Of a DNA stretch of 64,000 nt, positions 12,291 to 24,370 are shown one piece after another. How positions within the stretch are numbered: the first letter of the stretch is position 1; every line of letters begins with the position of its first letter. The DNA lies in contig CM057476.1 in NCBI GenBank assembly GCA_030035585.1, forward strand, positions 24,536,501 through 24,600,500, written 5' to 3'. The stretch comes from Dugong dugon. Lineage: Eukaryota; Chordata; Mammalia; Sirenia; Dugongidae. A model generated the notes under the pieces. That model was given only the letters and a program-made list of their open reading frames with translations. It had not been told where the DNA came from and ran no database searches. The position numbers were made by a program, and so were the translations under genes.

Positions 12291-13647
12291 TTGCTATGCC
12301 TGCTTAACTATTTCTGGGGTTAAACAGATTTCAGTCTTCAGTTCATCAGCCTTTATAGATAGATGTACTCTTTGGGAGCCCATATTTAAGTGTAATTAGT
12401 ACTGAAAGTCAAACTTTTGGACTAGGGAACTTGATTAGTAAACAGATGGGTGAGAGATCTTGGCTTTTATCGAGGAAAAGGGTCAATTAAAAACTTCTGT
12501 GCCTGAAATATAACAGCTGTAAATTAAATGCACAAGTCTTTTCCAACAAGTTGATATTTAGGGTTAGCATCATGGATCAGTATATTAGTTAATTAATCTA
12601 TGTTCTGTTCTGAGTCTAATGGTTTAGTTTGTTTAAGGGATGACTCCGATCTTCATTAGGAGACTTTAGTCCATTAAGAATAGTATTTGAGCTGGATAAA
12701 GGGATACATTTTACTTTTCCTTCTTTATTTATCTTAAGGACATTTTAGTATCCAAAAGACCTACTGATATGCTAATAAAGAGACAACATTAATTTGATAA
12801 TTGTCTTGACATTAAGGTTATGTGACGTATGCATTTTTATTACTTGGTATAGTACTTTCCACATTGGAGGTTTCAGCAGATACGTGGTGAATGATTGACA
12901 GAATACAAATATATTTCTCAGTGTGAGTGCTCTGAATTTCTTTTCAGAACATTTAAGAATGTTTGTTTTTGTTTTGGCCAATATGACTAGTAATCTAAGG
13001 AGGTAGAAGGGCCAATTCAGCCATTATACATTTGCTTCTCTCATTGGTTCCTTGATTGGCTCTAATGTGCCTTTGAATTTTCCTTTTGTTTCCCCTTCAG
13101 TCTGGCCCTCCACCAACCTAACTTTCTACTTCCTTTTCTGACTGTGAACTACTTTGTTATCTCTTTTTTTTTATCATTTCCTCCCTGTTCCCTATTTTTC
13201 CTGTCCCTACTGCTCCTATCGTCTTTCTCAATTCAAATACAAACAAGAGTTAAAGAAAGTCAAACACTAGCTTAAATTAAGAATAAAACTTGTGCCTTTT
13301 CAATATTTGATGAATATATACTTGTATCTTCTAGAATGTTTCAGGGTTCAAGAGTTGAAGAAATTAGATTGACTTCTTACTGGATTTCTTATGTACAATT
13401 GTTTAGAATATAGAAGGCTGAAATAGTAATATTAGAAACGTGTTAATAAGTGGCCTGGAGATTGGCACTATTGATGTTATTATCATCTGGGCTATCCTAA
13501 GTATTTTAGCCAAAATTTAGTCACATTAAGTCCACAAAATTCATTTAGATCTTCTCAATCAGTCTGGACAATATGGCTTCTAGCTTGAAGGTTATTTTTT
13601 TCCATATTGGGGATGAGTTGCTTACTAACTTAAAGATTTTTGCTTTC
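12291..13647. other. Unassigned AT-rich DNA
   Basis: Nothing recognised in about 1.35 kb. Confidence 0.4.
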
Positions 13648-13660
13648 ATTAAGCTTTATA

Positions 13661-13873
13661 GGAACCTTGGTGGTGCAGTGGTTAACTGCTTGGCTGCTAA
13701 TTGAAAGGTCAGCAATTCAAACCCACCAGCTGCTCCTCGGGAGAAATACGTGGCAGTCTACTTCCGTAAAGAGTACAGCCTTGGAAACCCTATGGGGCAG
13801 TTCTGCTCTGTCCTATAGGGTCGCTATGAGTTGGAATCGACTCAAAGGCAATGGGTTTGGTTTTAGTTTGGTG
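13661..13873 (+). mobile_element. AfroSINE, long form, with 13-bp TSD
   Basis: A complete 213-bp copy: head 'ccttggtggtgcagtggtta', B-box-like 'cagcaattcaaacc', long-form insert, body and tail. A perfect target duplication, ATTAAGCTTTATA, lies at 13648-13660 and 13874-13886. The 139-codon frame at 13640-14059 runs through the SINE and is not a gene. Confidence 0.95.
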
Positions 13874-14299
13874 ATTAAGCTTTATATGTGTGTGATAAGT
13901 AAACGTTTCCAAGTGTTAGTGGTGGTGGTTGTTGTTATCTGCCAACCAGTTGGCCCCAATGGAAGACAGTGGTATTTTTGCTCCTGCTGCTGTTACTGCC
14001 ACTACTATATAGACCTATATGTGTATTTTGGCTTAGGGAGGAGTCGTAGCAATTTTTGAGATACTGAGCAGAAGAACTTGAGCTGTGCAGAGTGTCAGAG
14101 GGAAGAAGGCGGGTCATACCTGGTATGGGAGAGATAGCTTTAAGTAAAAATTAGCTGACAATCGCTCTAGATTTGATACTAATTTGGACAAACCAGCTGG
14201 GTTCCATCTTGGGGTACCTGAATTTGGTCTGAATATTAGATGAGCTAAAAATTTTTTGAAATGTAAAGATAAAGACTGTTGACTTTAAAAATCAGATTG

Positions 14300-14545
14300 C
14301 AGAAGATTATATAGAATAGAATATAATGTTATTTTGATGAAAATACGTATGTATGAATATACGGATTTGGAACAGAGGGAAAGACCTACTAGGATATACA
14401 TTAAGGTGTTAATAGTGCTAATCTCTGGATGATGGGAATGCGAACTATTTATTTCTCATATTTTTGCTTGTCTGTATTTTCTAATTTTCTGCAACACACA
14501 TGCTTTTATTATTATAGAATGCTGTTTTAAAAATTGGCCAAAGAA
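14300..14545 (+). mobile_element. Old L1 3' UTR
   Basis: Resembles the 3' end of mammalian-wide L1M elements: 'gttaatagtgctaatctctg', 'gatgatgggaatg', 'tctgtattttctaattttct', then an AT-rich end. Confidence 0.6.
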
Positions 14546-15360
14546 GGGTAAATGTTGAAGAAGAATATGTAGCAGAGTCTCCTCTTGGTTGTAGATGAGG
14601 CTGATTTACTAGATTGTGGTAGGGCTAGGTTTAGGCAAGACAAGAGATGAGCGCTTTGAAGGCTAAAATAGAGACTAATAAGATAGGTGACTTTGATATT
14701 ACAAAATATCAAGAATAAAAAAACTCTCCTTGTCTTTAAACTGGCAATATTTAAGATAAATTTATCAACTTGTGTAATTATGAGAAATTTACCTTCCTAA
14801 TTATGGTTTAGACTGACATTAAAATTAGTCTCTATTCTCTGATTATACACAGATAGTACTGGAAAGAGCTCAGAAATGAGTTTGGTGGCTAGGGAAGCCA
14901 GCTTCGGATTTAAATTTTAGAGACAATGCAGAGTTCATGGTATTAAGAGTTTGGCAGAAATCCCCAGGAGTTAAGAAATTTCAAACAAAGGCTGACAGGA
15001 GACAGTTGGCTGGAAGATGAAAAAGTCTGGTAGAGTTGAAGTGCATCATATATTAAGATCATCAGCAATGCAATGAATTTTCATTGCCAATTCACTAAAG
15101 TTAGAAATGAAAGAAAAAAGTTTTGGACTCTGTAGTCCATATTTAATCTTAAAAATCACATTATATCTCAACCAGCTATTGCAGTCTTATTTTTCTAAAT
15201 TGGAGTAGGAAGAAGGGTATAGAAGTAATAAATTGGAAATCAGAGGAAGGAATAATTGAAGCAAAAGGCAGGAGATACTCGGTAGGGAACTCGTGTTTAT
15301 CCTGAGAAAAATACTACAGTGAAGCTGCATCTTATTTGAGGAATAGATCCCAAAGTCAGT
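14546..15360. other. Unassigned DNA
   Basis: Nothing recognised. Confidence 0.4.
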
Positions 15361-15399
15361 CTATAAATTGAAAAACATAATAACCAAAATTACCTTGAA

Positions 15400-15560
15400 A
15401 AATCCATTTAAAAATTCCATGTTAGAGATCAATAAATTCACTATAGCAGATTTTTCCTCCAGTGTTAGAACAAAGCAACATTTCTTTGGTTGAGTCCCAG
15501 ACATACTTGGCTTGCATTTAGGGGCCATTTGTTTGGGAAAAAGTAATACTTTATACACTG
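15400..15560 (-). pseudogene. Relic resembling a Tigger (pogo-type) transposase N-terminus
   Basis: The minus frame 15651-15361 contains, from about 15528 downward, MAPKCKPSMSG followed by FVLTLEEKSAIVNLL. Tigger transposases begin with a similar basic 'MAPKRK...' stretch followed by a CENP-B-type helix-turn-helix with 'LTLEEK...LL'. Resemblance stops after about 35 residues and no catalytic DDD region is visible. It could be chance; no flanking inverted repeats were found. Confidence 0.4.
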
Positions 15561-15661
15561 GAACCACCCTCAGCATGGTGAAGTATTCACACCATGAGAG
15601 TCTTATGGGAACGGAGGTTGACTGCAAGAAGAGCAGATTTACCTCTTCCATCGCATATTTA

Positions 15662-16185
15662 TACCCACACTTCTATCTCTTGTCATTTTTCTTTCCCCTC
15701 CCAAATTTATTCTTTCTTCCTCGCTCTTCTTCCTCTTCTGTCTCTCTATCTCTGTCTCTCCTGAGAACACATTTGGGGTCTCTGTAACCGTTTGGGCTCC
15801 ATAGGTCTTAGGATGACATTTTAGGCACTTACCAGATCCTCTTTGATTTGTCCTAGCCTGACTAGGTTTACACTGCACCTTACCTATGTTTTTGGAACCA
15901 TTTTGTCCTGTGGCAAGTGGTGTCATCATGCAGATTGAGTCTGAACTGGGCTCTCAGGGCATACTGTCTGGTCTAGGTGCCCTTTAGATGTGCCGGCTTT
16001 AGTTCACAAATGGAGAGGCTGTGTGGAGTTCTAGGGTTTAATGAGGAGGCCTCCAGAGGCTGGCTGCATACTCAGGGACCTTGAGCCTGGGGCCCTCTGA
16101 ACTGTTAAGGGAGTCTTTTCCAAAGTTAAATTCATGTGACCTGAATTTGCTTCGTGCAGTCTTCTGAGAAGTTTTATTTTATAGT
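15662..16185. other. Unassigned DNA with pyrimidine-rich part
   Basis: Positions 15665-15775 are strongly pyrimidine-rich on +. The rest is unassigned. Confidence 0.4.
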
Positions 16186-16760
16186 AGAAAGAGCACCAGA
16201 TGAGGTATTGAAAACTGTGGATCTAGTTCTAGGACTGCTACTTATTAGCTCTGTGTTCTTAGGTTAATGTTTCCCAACTTTTTATGTTTGTGGCGTATTT
16301 TCTAATAATAGAATTTTGGTGACACAATTCAAGGGAAGAAAAGACTCAAAACAGCACTAAACAAACCAGTAATGGTTGAGTAGAGTTACAATTAGAGTAT
16401 CACAGAGTCTCGGTGCCTGTAAAATCATCCTTGGTTCATGTACTGTTTATGTGGTCACCCTTTAAGGATTGTTTGCTGTTAGACTAGCGCTGCCCCCTGC
16501 CTGGCTGCACTCGCTCCTGTGTTTATGAGGCAACGGTATTTGTGGTTTCATTCAGCACACTCTTTCTTTGGGACTGGCTTTATGGTGTGTTACTCCTCTT
16601 GCCTCTTATTCATAGCACCGCTATACTCTGTGCTTTCGTCTGTTAACTGGGGATAGTAGTAACCGTCTTACCTACCTCAGGACTGTTGTGAGGATCAGTG
16701 AGATATAAAGGATACAAATGTTTTATAAAAGTTAGAAAGGGCTATAGAAATGTAAGGAAT
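16186..16760 (+). mobile_element. MIR, probably interrupted
   Basis: MIR 5' half at 16186-16262 ('agaaagagcaccagatgagg', 'cttattagctctgtg') and 3' half at about 16630-16760 ('ggactgttgtgaggatcagt'). The roughly 365 bp between them are not MIR and begin 'gtttcccaacttttt', a phrase found at ends of some hAT-type elements. I did not find a matching right end. Confidence 0.5.
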
Positions 16761-16814
16761 TTTTGTTAGATTTTTGTTTGTTCCCTTATCTCTTTGCCTT
16801 ATTAGACAAAGATT

Positions 16815-16930
16815 ATTACTAGAGATTATTGGGACCAGGGACTAGATTTTTTCTTTACTGTGTCCCCAGGACGTGGCTCATTATTTGGCATATTAAAGAT
16901 ATTCAATAAATGTTCATTAAATTGAATTTT
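16815..16930 (+). mobile_element. L2 3' end
   Basis: 'gaccagggactagatttttt' and 'attcaataaatgttcattaa' match the L2 terminal region. Confidence 0.55.
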
Positions 16931-17954
16931 TTAATTATCATTTTTCTCATTGATATTGGATTGATGTACTACACAGCCAGCCTTCTCTGTGCGAAGTGAT
17001 GTCACTAATGCAGAGACCCAGCAGTGACCTGGTAGATCTCATCCTGTGGACTGAGGAATAGTGTAAGTGTTTGGTGCTTCTGGTAGGTCTGGATGAGAAG
17101 CAGGGGCAAAAAACGATCAGAGATTTAGGTGCCCTCGTTTGAGAAGCATTCTTCCTAAATGTAGTCAGCTGGATTGTTGTGTGACTGCTGCATGCAAGCA
17201 GAGCGCAACATTTTGTTTAGTCTGCTTTGAGATGTTCTGAGTGGTTTTTATTATTACAGCACGTCTATTGGAGGCTCTTCCTCAGCCTTATAGATTTCAT
17301 TTTCTTTAATTGAGATGGGGAGGTGGGGAGACAACAGCATTTACTTGGCGTTCTTGCTTTTCAGAGCCGTGGGTTATTGATTCAGGGGCCTAGAATAGTA
17401 ATGCTTGGAAGTAAAGGTTCCCCTGGGAGCACCCATGTTAAAGGGCAAAGGGAAAATGATTAGAATTTAAATCTCCAGACTCCACTGAATTTGTGGCTTC
17501 ATTAAAAAAGGGGCGAGGAGGAAATGATCTGGGCTGCTGCTGTAGGCTTTGTTTAACACTTGCATCCACAAACTGGTAACTCAGGATTACAGCCTTTACA
17601 AGTTGAGCTACATGGCCAAGTGTGAACACACAGCCAGTGGACAGACTGCTTTTACTGCCAGGCGTCAGCTGGGGCCTTGCTTGATTAGGGCCAATCAATA
17701 CTAGCGAAATATCTCTTACTTTCTAACAGAGAATGTAACCTTTGGCTTTGGCTTTCTTTGAGCTAGTGAAATCTCGTCTGCCTGTTTGTGGAACCTGTAA
17801 TCACCAAATTACACACATACTTTGTTCTTTGATGTGTCACTCCTTAGAAATTCTATTTCCCTAAAGTCAGGTTTTCCTTTTGGGTTATTTATCTAGACCT
17901 AGCATTACTGCTTTAAATTATACTTTCTCTAGTCTGTCTATTAGCAGAGGGAAG
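16931..17954. other. Unassigned DNA
   Basis: Nothing recognised. The 86-codon minus frame 17438-17698 has no family resemblance. Confidence 0.4.
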
Positions 17955-18135
17955 CGATGTGGAATAATGAAACACTGGACTGTAATGACAAATGTGTTCT
18001 GCCACCAAGCAGCTGTGTTACCTTGGACAAATCACTTTACCTCTTTGAGCATCAATTTCTTTGTGTTTAAAGTGAGTGACTTGGATTAATAAATTCTGAG
18101 GTCTCTTTGAGTTTGAAAATGCTACCATTCTATGA
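17955..18135 (+). mobile_element. MIR-type SINE
   Basis: 'ttaccttggacaaatcactt' and 'tacctctttgagcatcaatt' are the MIR core. The end 'aggtctctttgag' is of the MIRb kind. Confidence 0.65.
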
Positions 18136-18233
18136 AAACCAGTGTAGTCTGGTTTATCTTCCAACCTTCAGCTAATCAAAAAATAATATCTATTTTCTTT
18201 TGGAATGCATGATTGCTTGTAGGTACACACTAT

Positions 18234-18480
18234 AGTACAGTGGTTAAGAGCAAAGACTCTCTCGAGCCAGACTGCCTGGGGTCAAATTCTTGCTCTGCAG
18301 TTTACTAGTTGATCCTAGAAAGCTGTTCAGTCTTTGTGCCTCAGTCTACTCGTCTGAAAAATAGTGATAATAATAGTGCCTACCTCCTAGGGTTAATAAG
18401 AGTAAATTAGATAATAAATGTAAAGCACTTATTATAGTGCCTGGTGCATAAGTACTTAATAAACGTTACTATTATTTGTT
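18234..18480 (+). mobile_element. MIR, near full length
   Basis: From the tRNA-like start 'agtacagtggttaagagc' through 'cctcagtctactcgtctga' to 'gtgcctggtgcataagtact'. One of the most complete MIRs here. Confidence 0.85.
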
Positions 18481-18764
18481 GTTTTCCCAGTGAATCTGCC
18501 TCCCTAATGATTCTACTTAAATAAATATATAATGTAGCATATATTTTCTGAGCACATCAACAGTTGGAAAAGGGAGTCAAAATTTTTTCGAGTGGCAGGG
18601 AATGCCATCTTGGAGTTACAAATATGGAACAATAAATACAGTTGCTAAATTAACATATATATTTTGGAAACCTGCAAAAAGTTCCTATTGGTAATATTTT
18701 ACTAATAATTTGATTTATTTTAAAATTTGTTTTAAAATCATTTTTTAAGCTGTGAGAAAGGCAC

Positions 18765-18915
18765 CATGTTACTCAAGAATCAGATCTGCAGTTCTAGCAT
18801 TGTTACCTTAGAGCAGTCACTGTCAGATGTAATTTTCTCATGTGGAAATGAGGTGGTTGGAATATTTGACCTTTAAAGTACCTTCAAAGACCTTCAGGTT
18901 TGGTATTTTAGAATT
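18765..18915 (+). mobile_element. MIR fragment
   Basis: MIR-like 'ttaccttagagcagtcactg' and 'tcatgtggaaatgaggtggt'. Confidence 0.5.
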
Positions 18916-20785
18916 CTAGGGGTTAGGGCCTAAAATCATAGCTCAAAGGTACTTCATTATTTGTCTGCAGTAGCCATAGTTGTGAATATTTTCAGATTCT
19001 AAAGGCTTCTGTATGAAATTCATCAGTACCTTTCCTGATTTTGCCTGTTTTGATGAAAGATAAGCCATAGTTCATATCCAAATAGGGAGTAGGCCTTGGG
19101 AGCGTGATGTTTAAAAATGTTGTTGCTTTTGTTTGAATTTATTTTGTAATGTAAATAATTTGGTTGAGTAGCATATGTCAGGGATGAAATAGTCCTGACA
19201 TGGGGGTTGTTTACACAGAGTTTATGTAAAATACATAGTAACAATGACCGTTGAGGTTGCTTGCTGTTTATTTATAAAGGAAGATGTTTTCTGGTGCCAT
19301 AGCCTCTCTCTCACCAAGAAAGAAAGGGGCAGAGGAAGAGAAAGAGAGATATTTGCCTTTCCTTTTAAAATTATGTATGACAGTTACTTGTGTGTGTTAA
19401 AAACAAATCCTGTAGCTGTAGCCGTGGAAATACACACATATGCATGTGGTTCGTGCACTTCTCTAAACTGGGCTTAGGGAACATTGTCAGGCCTAACTGG
19501 TGATACAGTACAGTGTGCTTCTACTTTCTGAGTTTTTGAATTGAAAACTCACCTGAGGACTTGAAATTAAAGATAAAAGTGTGGAAACTTTCACTCACGG
19601 TGGTATGTTGGTTATTTATCTTGTTGACAATAAGTAGATCATTTAAACTGGTTCTATAAGAGTCATAGTGTTACAGCTCCAATGTATTTCTGACTATTCT
19701 GAGGAGGAAAGAAACAAAATATCAAGCAGGTAGGGACAGTATAATATCCTGAAGGTTGAAATTCATACATTATTAAGATGCTGTGTATTCTACATGCTCT
19801 AAGTTTTAGAAGAACAAAGCAAGAGACCACCCTCATTATAAAGATTGGGCCGTAGCCCAAGCAGCTGTGAAAGTGAATAGAAAACTGTCCCTGTTTGTCT
19901 AGGCTTTTCAATTCATTTTATCCAGAAGTTTAACATCACCAGATGAAGTGGTCACATTGCTTATTGGGGTTTGAGAGACATACTGATGTTGTTGCAGATT
20001 AGAAGATCTTTTTTTTAACAGAAATAAAGTGAATCATAGATTAGCACAAGTTGTTCAGTGATTTTGGTGTGATGAATGAAAACCTTAGCAGAAAAGGACT
20101 CCTTATGTGGGGCTGAAGGGTTTTAGGAATCCAAAGATTTAGAGATGAGAAATTGATTTTAGATTTAAAATTGAGGGAAATGTGGCAAAAAAAAAATTTT
20201 TTTTAGTTGTTTTCAGACTTGAATGTAATAACCTTTAAGTGTTATGTTCAAGACACCATGCTCTTGATTTTGGATAATCAGACATTTTACTATAACTTCA
20301 TATATTAACATTTTACAAAATTGCACTAAAGATAATAGGGCTTATGGGGAAAAGGAGGGTTAGGTGCAGACCATCCAAAATCCATGCAACTTTGAACCAT
20401 GGAACCAGGCAAACAATTGATAGCTTGGACAGCCCAGACAGGCATCTTAACATGGCTGGAAGTTGCTATAGATGATATTAAAAATGCACAAAAATTTTGA
20501 TTAGGGAGGAACTTTACAAGAACGTATACGGAGGCAGAAATTAAGCTGGTGACTTTGGAAGAGAAATGGTGGAGGTTAAAAAACACTAAAGGAAAGTCAG
20601 GCATGCATTCAGGAGCTGGAGTGAGGGGCCTACAGTTTCTTGAGGTGAACAGCCAAAGGATTTCAGAGTTCATCACACATGGACCTGATTCAGAAAGTGG
20701 TACCTTTGACTTCTGTTGCATAAGCGGGGAACTTTTAGCATGATAATAAGTATGAGTGATTCCCTAAGGGGAAAATGAAAGGTCA
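18916..20785. other. Unassigned DNA, including a possible old retroelement remnant
   Basis: No gene seen. Between 20326 and 20743 both strands carry long open stretches (minus 131 codons, plus 64 codons), an unusual level of openness. The + reading includes 'WTAQTGIL' and 'LVTLEEKWWR', which might come from an internal part of an endogenous retroelement, but I cannot name a family. Confidence 0.35.
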
Positions 20786-20876
20786 TAGCCTTTGAAAACC
20801 CTATAAAACACAGTTCTACTCTGAAACACATAGGAGCACCATGGGTCAGAATCGACTGGAAGGCAACTGATTTTTT
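20786..20876 (+). mobile_element. AfroSINE type 2, 3' part
   Basis: 'tttgaaaaccctataaaaca', 'cagttctactctgaaacaca' and 'ggtcagaatcgactggaagg'. The 5' half is missing. Confidence 0.8.
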
Positions 20877-20899
20877 TCATTCTGCAAGTAGGGAGGGCA

Positions 20900-21000
20900 G
20901 GTCTGATTCTTTTTGTTTTACAGATGGGAAAATGGAGTTCCAGGGGAGCAAATGACTTGTCCATAGTTACCCACTTGGTGAAGACCTAAATTAGATTGGT
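20900..21000 (-). mobile_element. MIR fragment
   Basis: Antisense MIR: 'acagatgggaaaatggagtt' and 'aatgacttgtccatagttac'. Confidence 0.55.
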
Positions 21001-21698
21001 TTTAGTGAGTAAAAATGCTGGCTTGCGGACACCTGGGATAATTCATTTGAAAGGTGGAGCCCTGAGCCAGTGGGGCTGCCATTAAGGTGAGCACAGAAGG
21101 AAGTAAGAATTGCCCCAAGCCAAGAACTTAGAATTGAGCCTCTCTGGGAAGAGAGTCTTGGGTAACTGGCATTCACTTTTAATTTTCCTTAAATAGAGTG
21201 AAAAGGCCCCTGTCTGTGCAACAGCCCAGCTGAAACCCTTGTACGTTTCCATCTGGAGGTTATAATTCTACTCTGTTTCAGCTCTTCTTCCCTAGGAGAA
21301 ATCAGATATGAACCAATATGACTTCCATGTTCTGTTGACATGAACTAAATGGTGGTGTAGAAACATGTTTTGTAGCAGAACAGATTGTAAAATGTACAAA
21401 ATACTAACTCCACCTACATGGAATTATTCTTCTAGTCAAGAATATAGGAAATAAAGTCAAATGATGAGAGTTTCTAAAACGGCTCAAGGAAACCATGCAA
21501 GAAATGACAGAATGCAGTATTGGTTATCAAATGATTAAAGCAAACAATGTGCTCTAGGAATTTGGAAGTGAGGAAAGCACTCTTCAGAAGGGATGGTCAG
21601 GGACAGTTTAGGACAAGGTAGTCTGTTAGTTTGACATTTTCTAACACTCTGACTTTCTGGGTGAAGCTGAATAAGAACATTTAACTTAATGCTTCTGA
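21001..21698. other. Unassigned DNA
   Basis: Nothing recognised. Confidence 0.4.
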
Positions 21699-21715
21699 GG
21701 AGTTATATAATTTTT

Positions 21716-22758
21716 TTTTCATTGTACTTCAGGTGAAGGTTTACAGAACAAATAGTTTCTCATTAAACAGTCAGTACACATATTGTTTTATGACATTGGT
21801 TAACAACCTCATGACATGTCAACCCTCTCCCTCCTCGACATTTTCTTTTTCTTTTTTTTTTTGATGAAAATATACATAGCCAAAGATACACCATTTTCAA
21901 AAATTTCTACATGCACAGTTCAGTGACATCGACTATGCTCTTCCAGTTGTGCTGCTATTCTCACTTTAGATGAAGGTTTACAGAATAAAATAGTTTCTCA
22001 TTAAACAGTACACATGTTGCCCTATGACAATGGTTAACAACCCCACTACATGTCAACACTGCCCTTATTCAACCTTGGGTTCCCTATCACCAGCTTTCCT
22101 GTCCCCTTCTGCCTTCTGGTCCTTGTCCCTGAACTGCTGTGCCTCATTAGTCCCATTTTGTTTTATGGGGCTGTCCAATCCCCGGCTGAATGGTGAACCT
22201 CGGAAGTGACTTCACCACTGAGCTAAAAGGGTGTCTGGGAGCCATACTCTTGGGGTTTCTCCAGTTTCTTTTAGGCCAGTAAATCTGGTCTTTTTTGTGT
22301 GTGTTAGAATTTTGTTCTACATCCTTCTCCAGCTCTGTCCAGAATCCTCTGTTGTGATCCCGGTCAGAGCAGTCAGTGGTGGTAGTCGGGCACCATCTAG
22401 CTGTACTGGACTCGGTCTGGTGGAGGCCTTGGTAGCTGTGGTCCATTAGTCCTTCGGACTGATCTTTTCCTGGTATCCTGTTCTCTTCATTCTCCCTTGC
22501 TCCTGAAGGGGTGAGACCAGTGGAGTATCTTAGGTGTCTGCTGACAGGCTTTTAAGACCCCAGACACTACTCACCAAGATAGAATGTAGAACATTGTTTT
22601 TATAAACTGTGTTATGCCAATTGAGCTAGTTGTTCCCCGAGACCATGGCCCCCACAGCCCTCCGTCCAGCAGTTCAGTCCCTCAGGGAGTTTGGATGTGT
22701 CTATGGAGCTTCCATGACCTTTCCTTGTACAAGTTGTGCTGGTTCACTCAGTATTGTG
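21716..22758 (-). mobile_element. L1 3' UTR insertion (1,043 bp) with composite end
   Basis: A 5'-truncated L1 on minus, all of it 3' UTR. A 17-bp duplication with one mismatch (GGAGTTATATAATTTTT at 21699-21715, GGAGTTATACAATTTTT at 22759-22775) frames it. After the T-run come the terminal unit (21729-21838), an internal A-tail, the middle unit (21860-21965) and a second diverged terminal unit from 21966, followed by the rest of the UTR. The frames at 22024-22449 (+ and -) are chance frames. Confidence 0.9.
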
Positions 22759-22775
22759 GGAGTTATACAATTTTT

Positions 22776-23009
22776 AAGGAAAGATTCTATAGCTGTTAGA
22801 TATTTAGTGTATCCCTTCCTCATTCTTTCTGCCTTCCTCCCTCTCACCCCAAAGCATTTTTAAAAAGTTCTTAAAGAAGAATACTTTATAGAGTCATAGT
22901 ATAAAAGAATACCTGTATCTGACTCTGTATCCATTCAAAGATAAATATTGTAAGGATGGATCTTTTGTATTCTCTTCCAGTGTTGAGTGCTGGGTGGCTT
23001 GTGTTTGTA
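22776..23009. other. Unassigned DNA
   Basis: Nothing recognised. Confidence 0.4.
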
Positions 23010-23510
23010 TCAGTAAGTACAATTCAGTTCAACAGATATTTTCTGAATGTCAAGTATTTAACAGCAAGGTGCTACTTGCTGAACAAGATGCTGTCCCTGC
23101 TCGTCAGGAGAGAGCAGCACATAAAAGTATAGTGGATAAATAGATAGAGATAAAAAGATAGAGATAAATGCCAACTGGTCAAACAGCGGAAGTCTTGCAG
23201 AAACTGGGGTTTGAACTGAGTTTAAAAGGATAAGACAACACGGGAGCTAAGAAGAGAAGTTGGAAAATGCTGAATGTAATCAGAAATAATGAGTAAATTT
23301 ATGGGTGGAGTAAAGTTTGCATGGGGGCTACTGGATGGGAAAGTTTAGTGAAAGATAAAGTTGGAAACTAAATCGGAGCCAAACTGTGAAAGTCCTTGAA
23401 TACCAGACTGAAGAATTTGATTCATTCTGTATGTGGTGAGAAGCCAGTTAAGGGTTTGAACCAGAGAATAACCCAATCAGAGTTTGGAAAGGAAAGAAAC
23501 TCACATTAGG
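23010..23510 (+). mobile_element. L2-type LINE relic
   Basis: 'ggtgctacttgctgaacaag', 'ggagccaaactgtgaaagtc' and 'agaagccagttaagggtttg' resemble the 3' region of an ancient L2-type LINE also seen at 24165-26800. Confidence 0.5.
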
Positions 23511-23514
23511 TAAG

Positions 23515-23735
23515 TGCCTGTGTACTCTGCTGCTGACGTTACATGCTTCACATTTATTATTCCATTTACTCCTCATAATCATCCGGAAAAGTAGGTATTA
23601 TTATCTCTATTTACAAACGGGCAAACTTAAGCCCTGAACATTTTAAATGATTTGCCCAAGCTCACATAGCTGGTAATTTGCTCAAGGAAAGTCTATATAC
23701 CTGTCTAATTTTGAAAGTCTGACATCTTTCCAGTT
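23515..23735 (-). mobile_element. MIR
   Basis: Antisense MIR: 'ttattccatttactcctcat', 'aggtattattatctctattt', 'tttgcccaagctcacatagc'. Confidence 0.8.
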
Positions 23736-23837
23736 AGGAAGTACATTAGACAAGAGATTAGATGCTGAAAGAACAATTTTTTAGCCTGTTGCAGAAGATA
23801 GATGATGGGGAGCTGAACTAGCAGTGGTAATGGAAAT

Positions 23838-24045
23838 TAAAAAACCTGTGGCTGTCTAGTCGTCTCCAACTCAGAGCGACCCTATAGGACAGAGTAGACC
23901 TGCCCCCATAGGGTTTCGAAGGCTGTAACCTTTATGGAAGCAGGCTGCCATGTCTTTCTCCTGCAGAGTAGCTGTTGGGTTCAAACTGCTCACCTTTCGG
24001 TTAGCAGCCAAGTGCTTAACCACTGTGCCACCAGGGCTCCTTTGT
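23838..24045 (-). mobile_element. AfroSINE, long form
   Basis: A complete copy on minus, from 'ggctgtctagtcgtctccaa' (tail) to 'accactgtgccaccagggct' (head). Target duplication TAATGGAAAT at 23828-23837 and 24046-24055. Confidence 0.95.
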
Positions 24046-24199
24046 TAATGGAAATAGATGTAAAGGATGTAGACATGAAAGTGCTTAGAGACTAATGTGA
24101 TGTGACTGGTATGAGAGGAAGTATTGAAGATAACCAGTTAACTGGGAGAATACTTTTATTTTGTCCCCAAATATTTAATGAGTACTTACCATGTACCTG

Positions 24200-24370
24200 C
24201 TAGAGCCCTGGTGGCGCAGTGGTTAAGAGCTTGGCTGCTAACCATAAAGGTCAGCAGTTCGAATCCACCAGCCATTCCTTGGAAACTCTCTGGAGCAGTT
24301 CTACTCTGTCTTATAAGGTTGCTATGAGTCAGAATCTACTCGATGGTAACAAGTTTTTGTTTTTAACAAC
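24200..24370 (+). mobile_element. AfroSINE, short form
   Basis: Head 'agccctggtggcgcagtggt', then 'tccaccagccattccttgga', lacking the roughly 50-base insert of the long form. GTACCTG at 24193-24199 and 24371-24377 is the target duplication, and joining the flanks restores the LINE reading 'atgtacctgatactgttcta'. Confidence 0.9.

Noticed and set aside
13640..14059. 139-codon open frame on +
   Set aside because: Its first two thirds are AfroSINE sequence.
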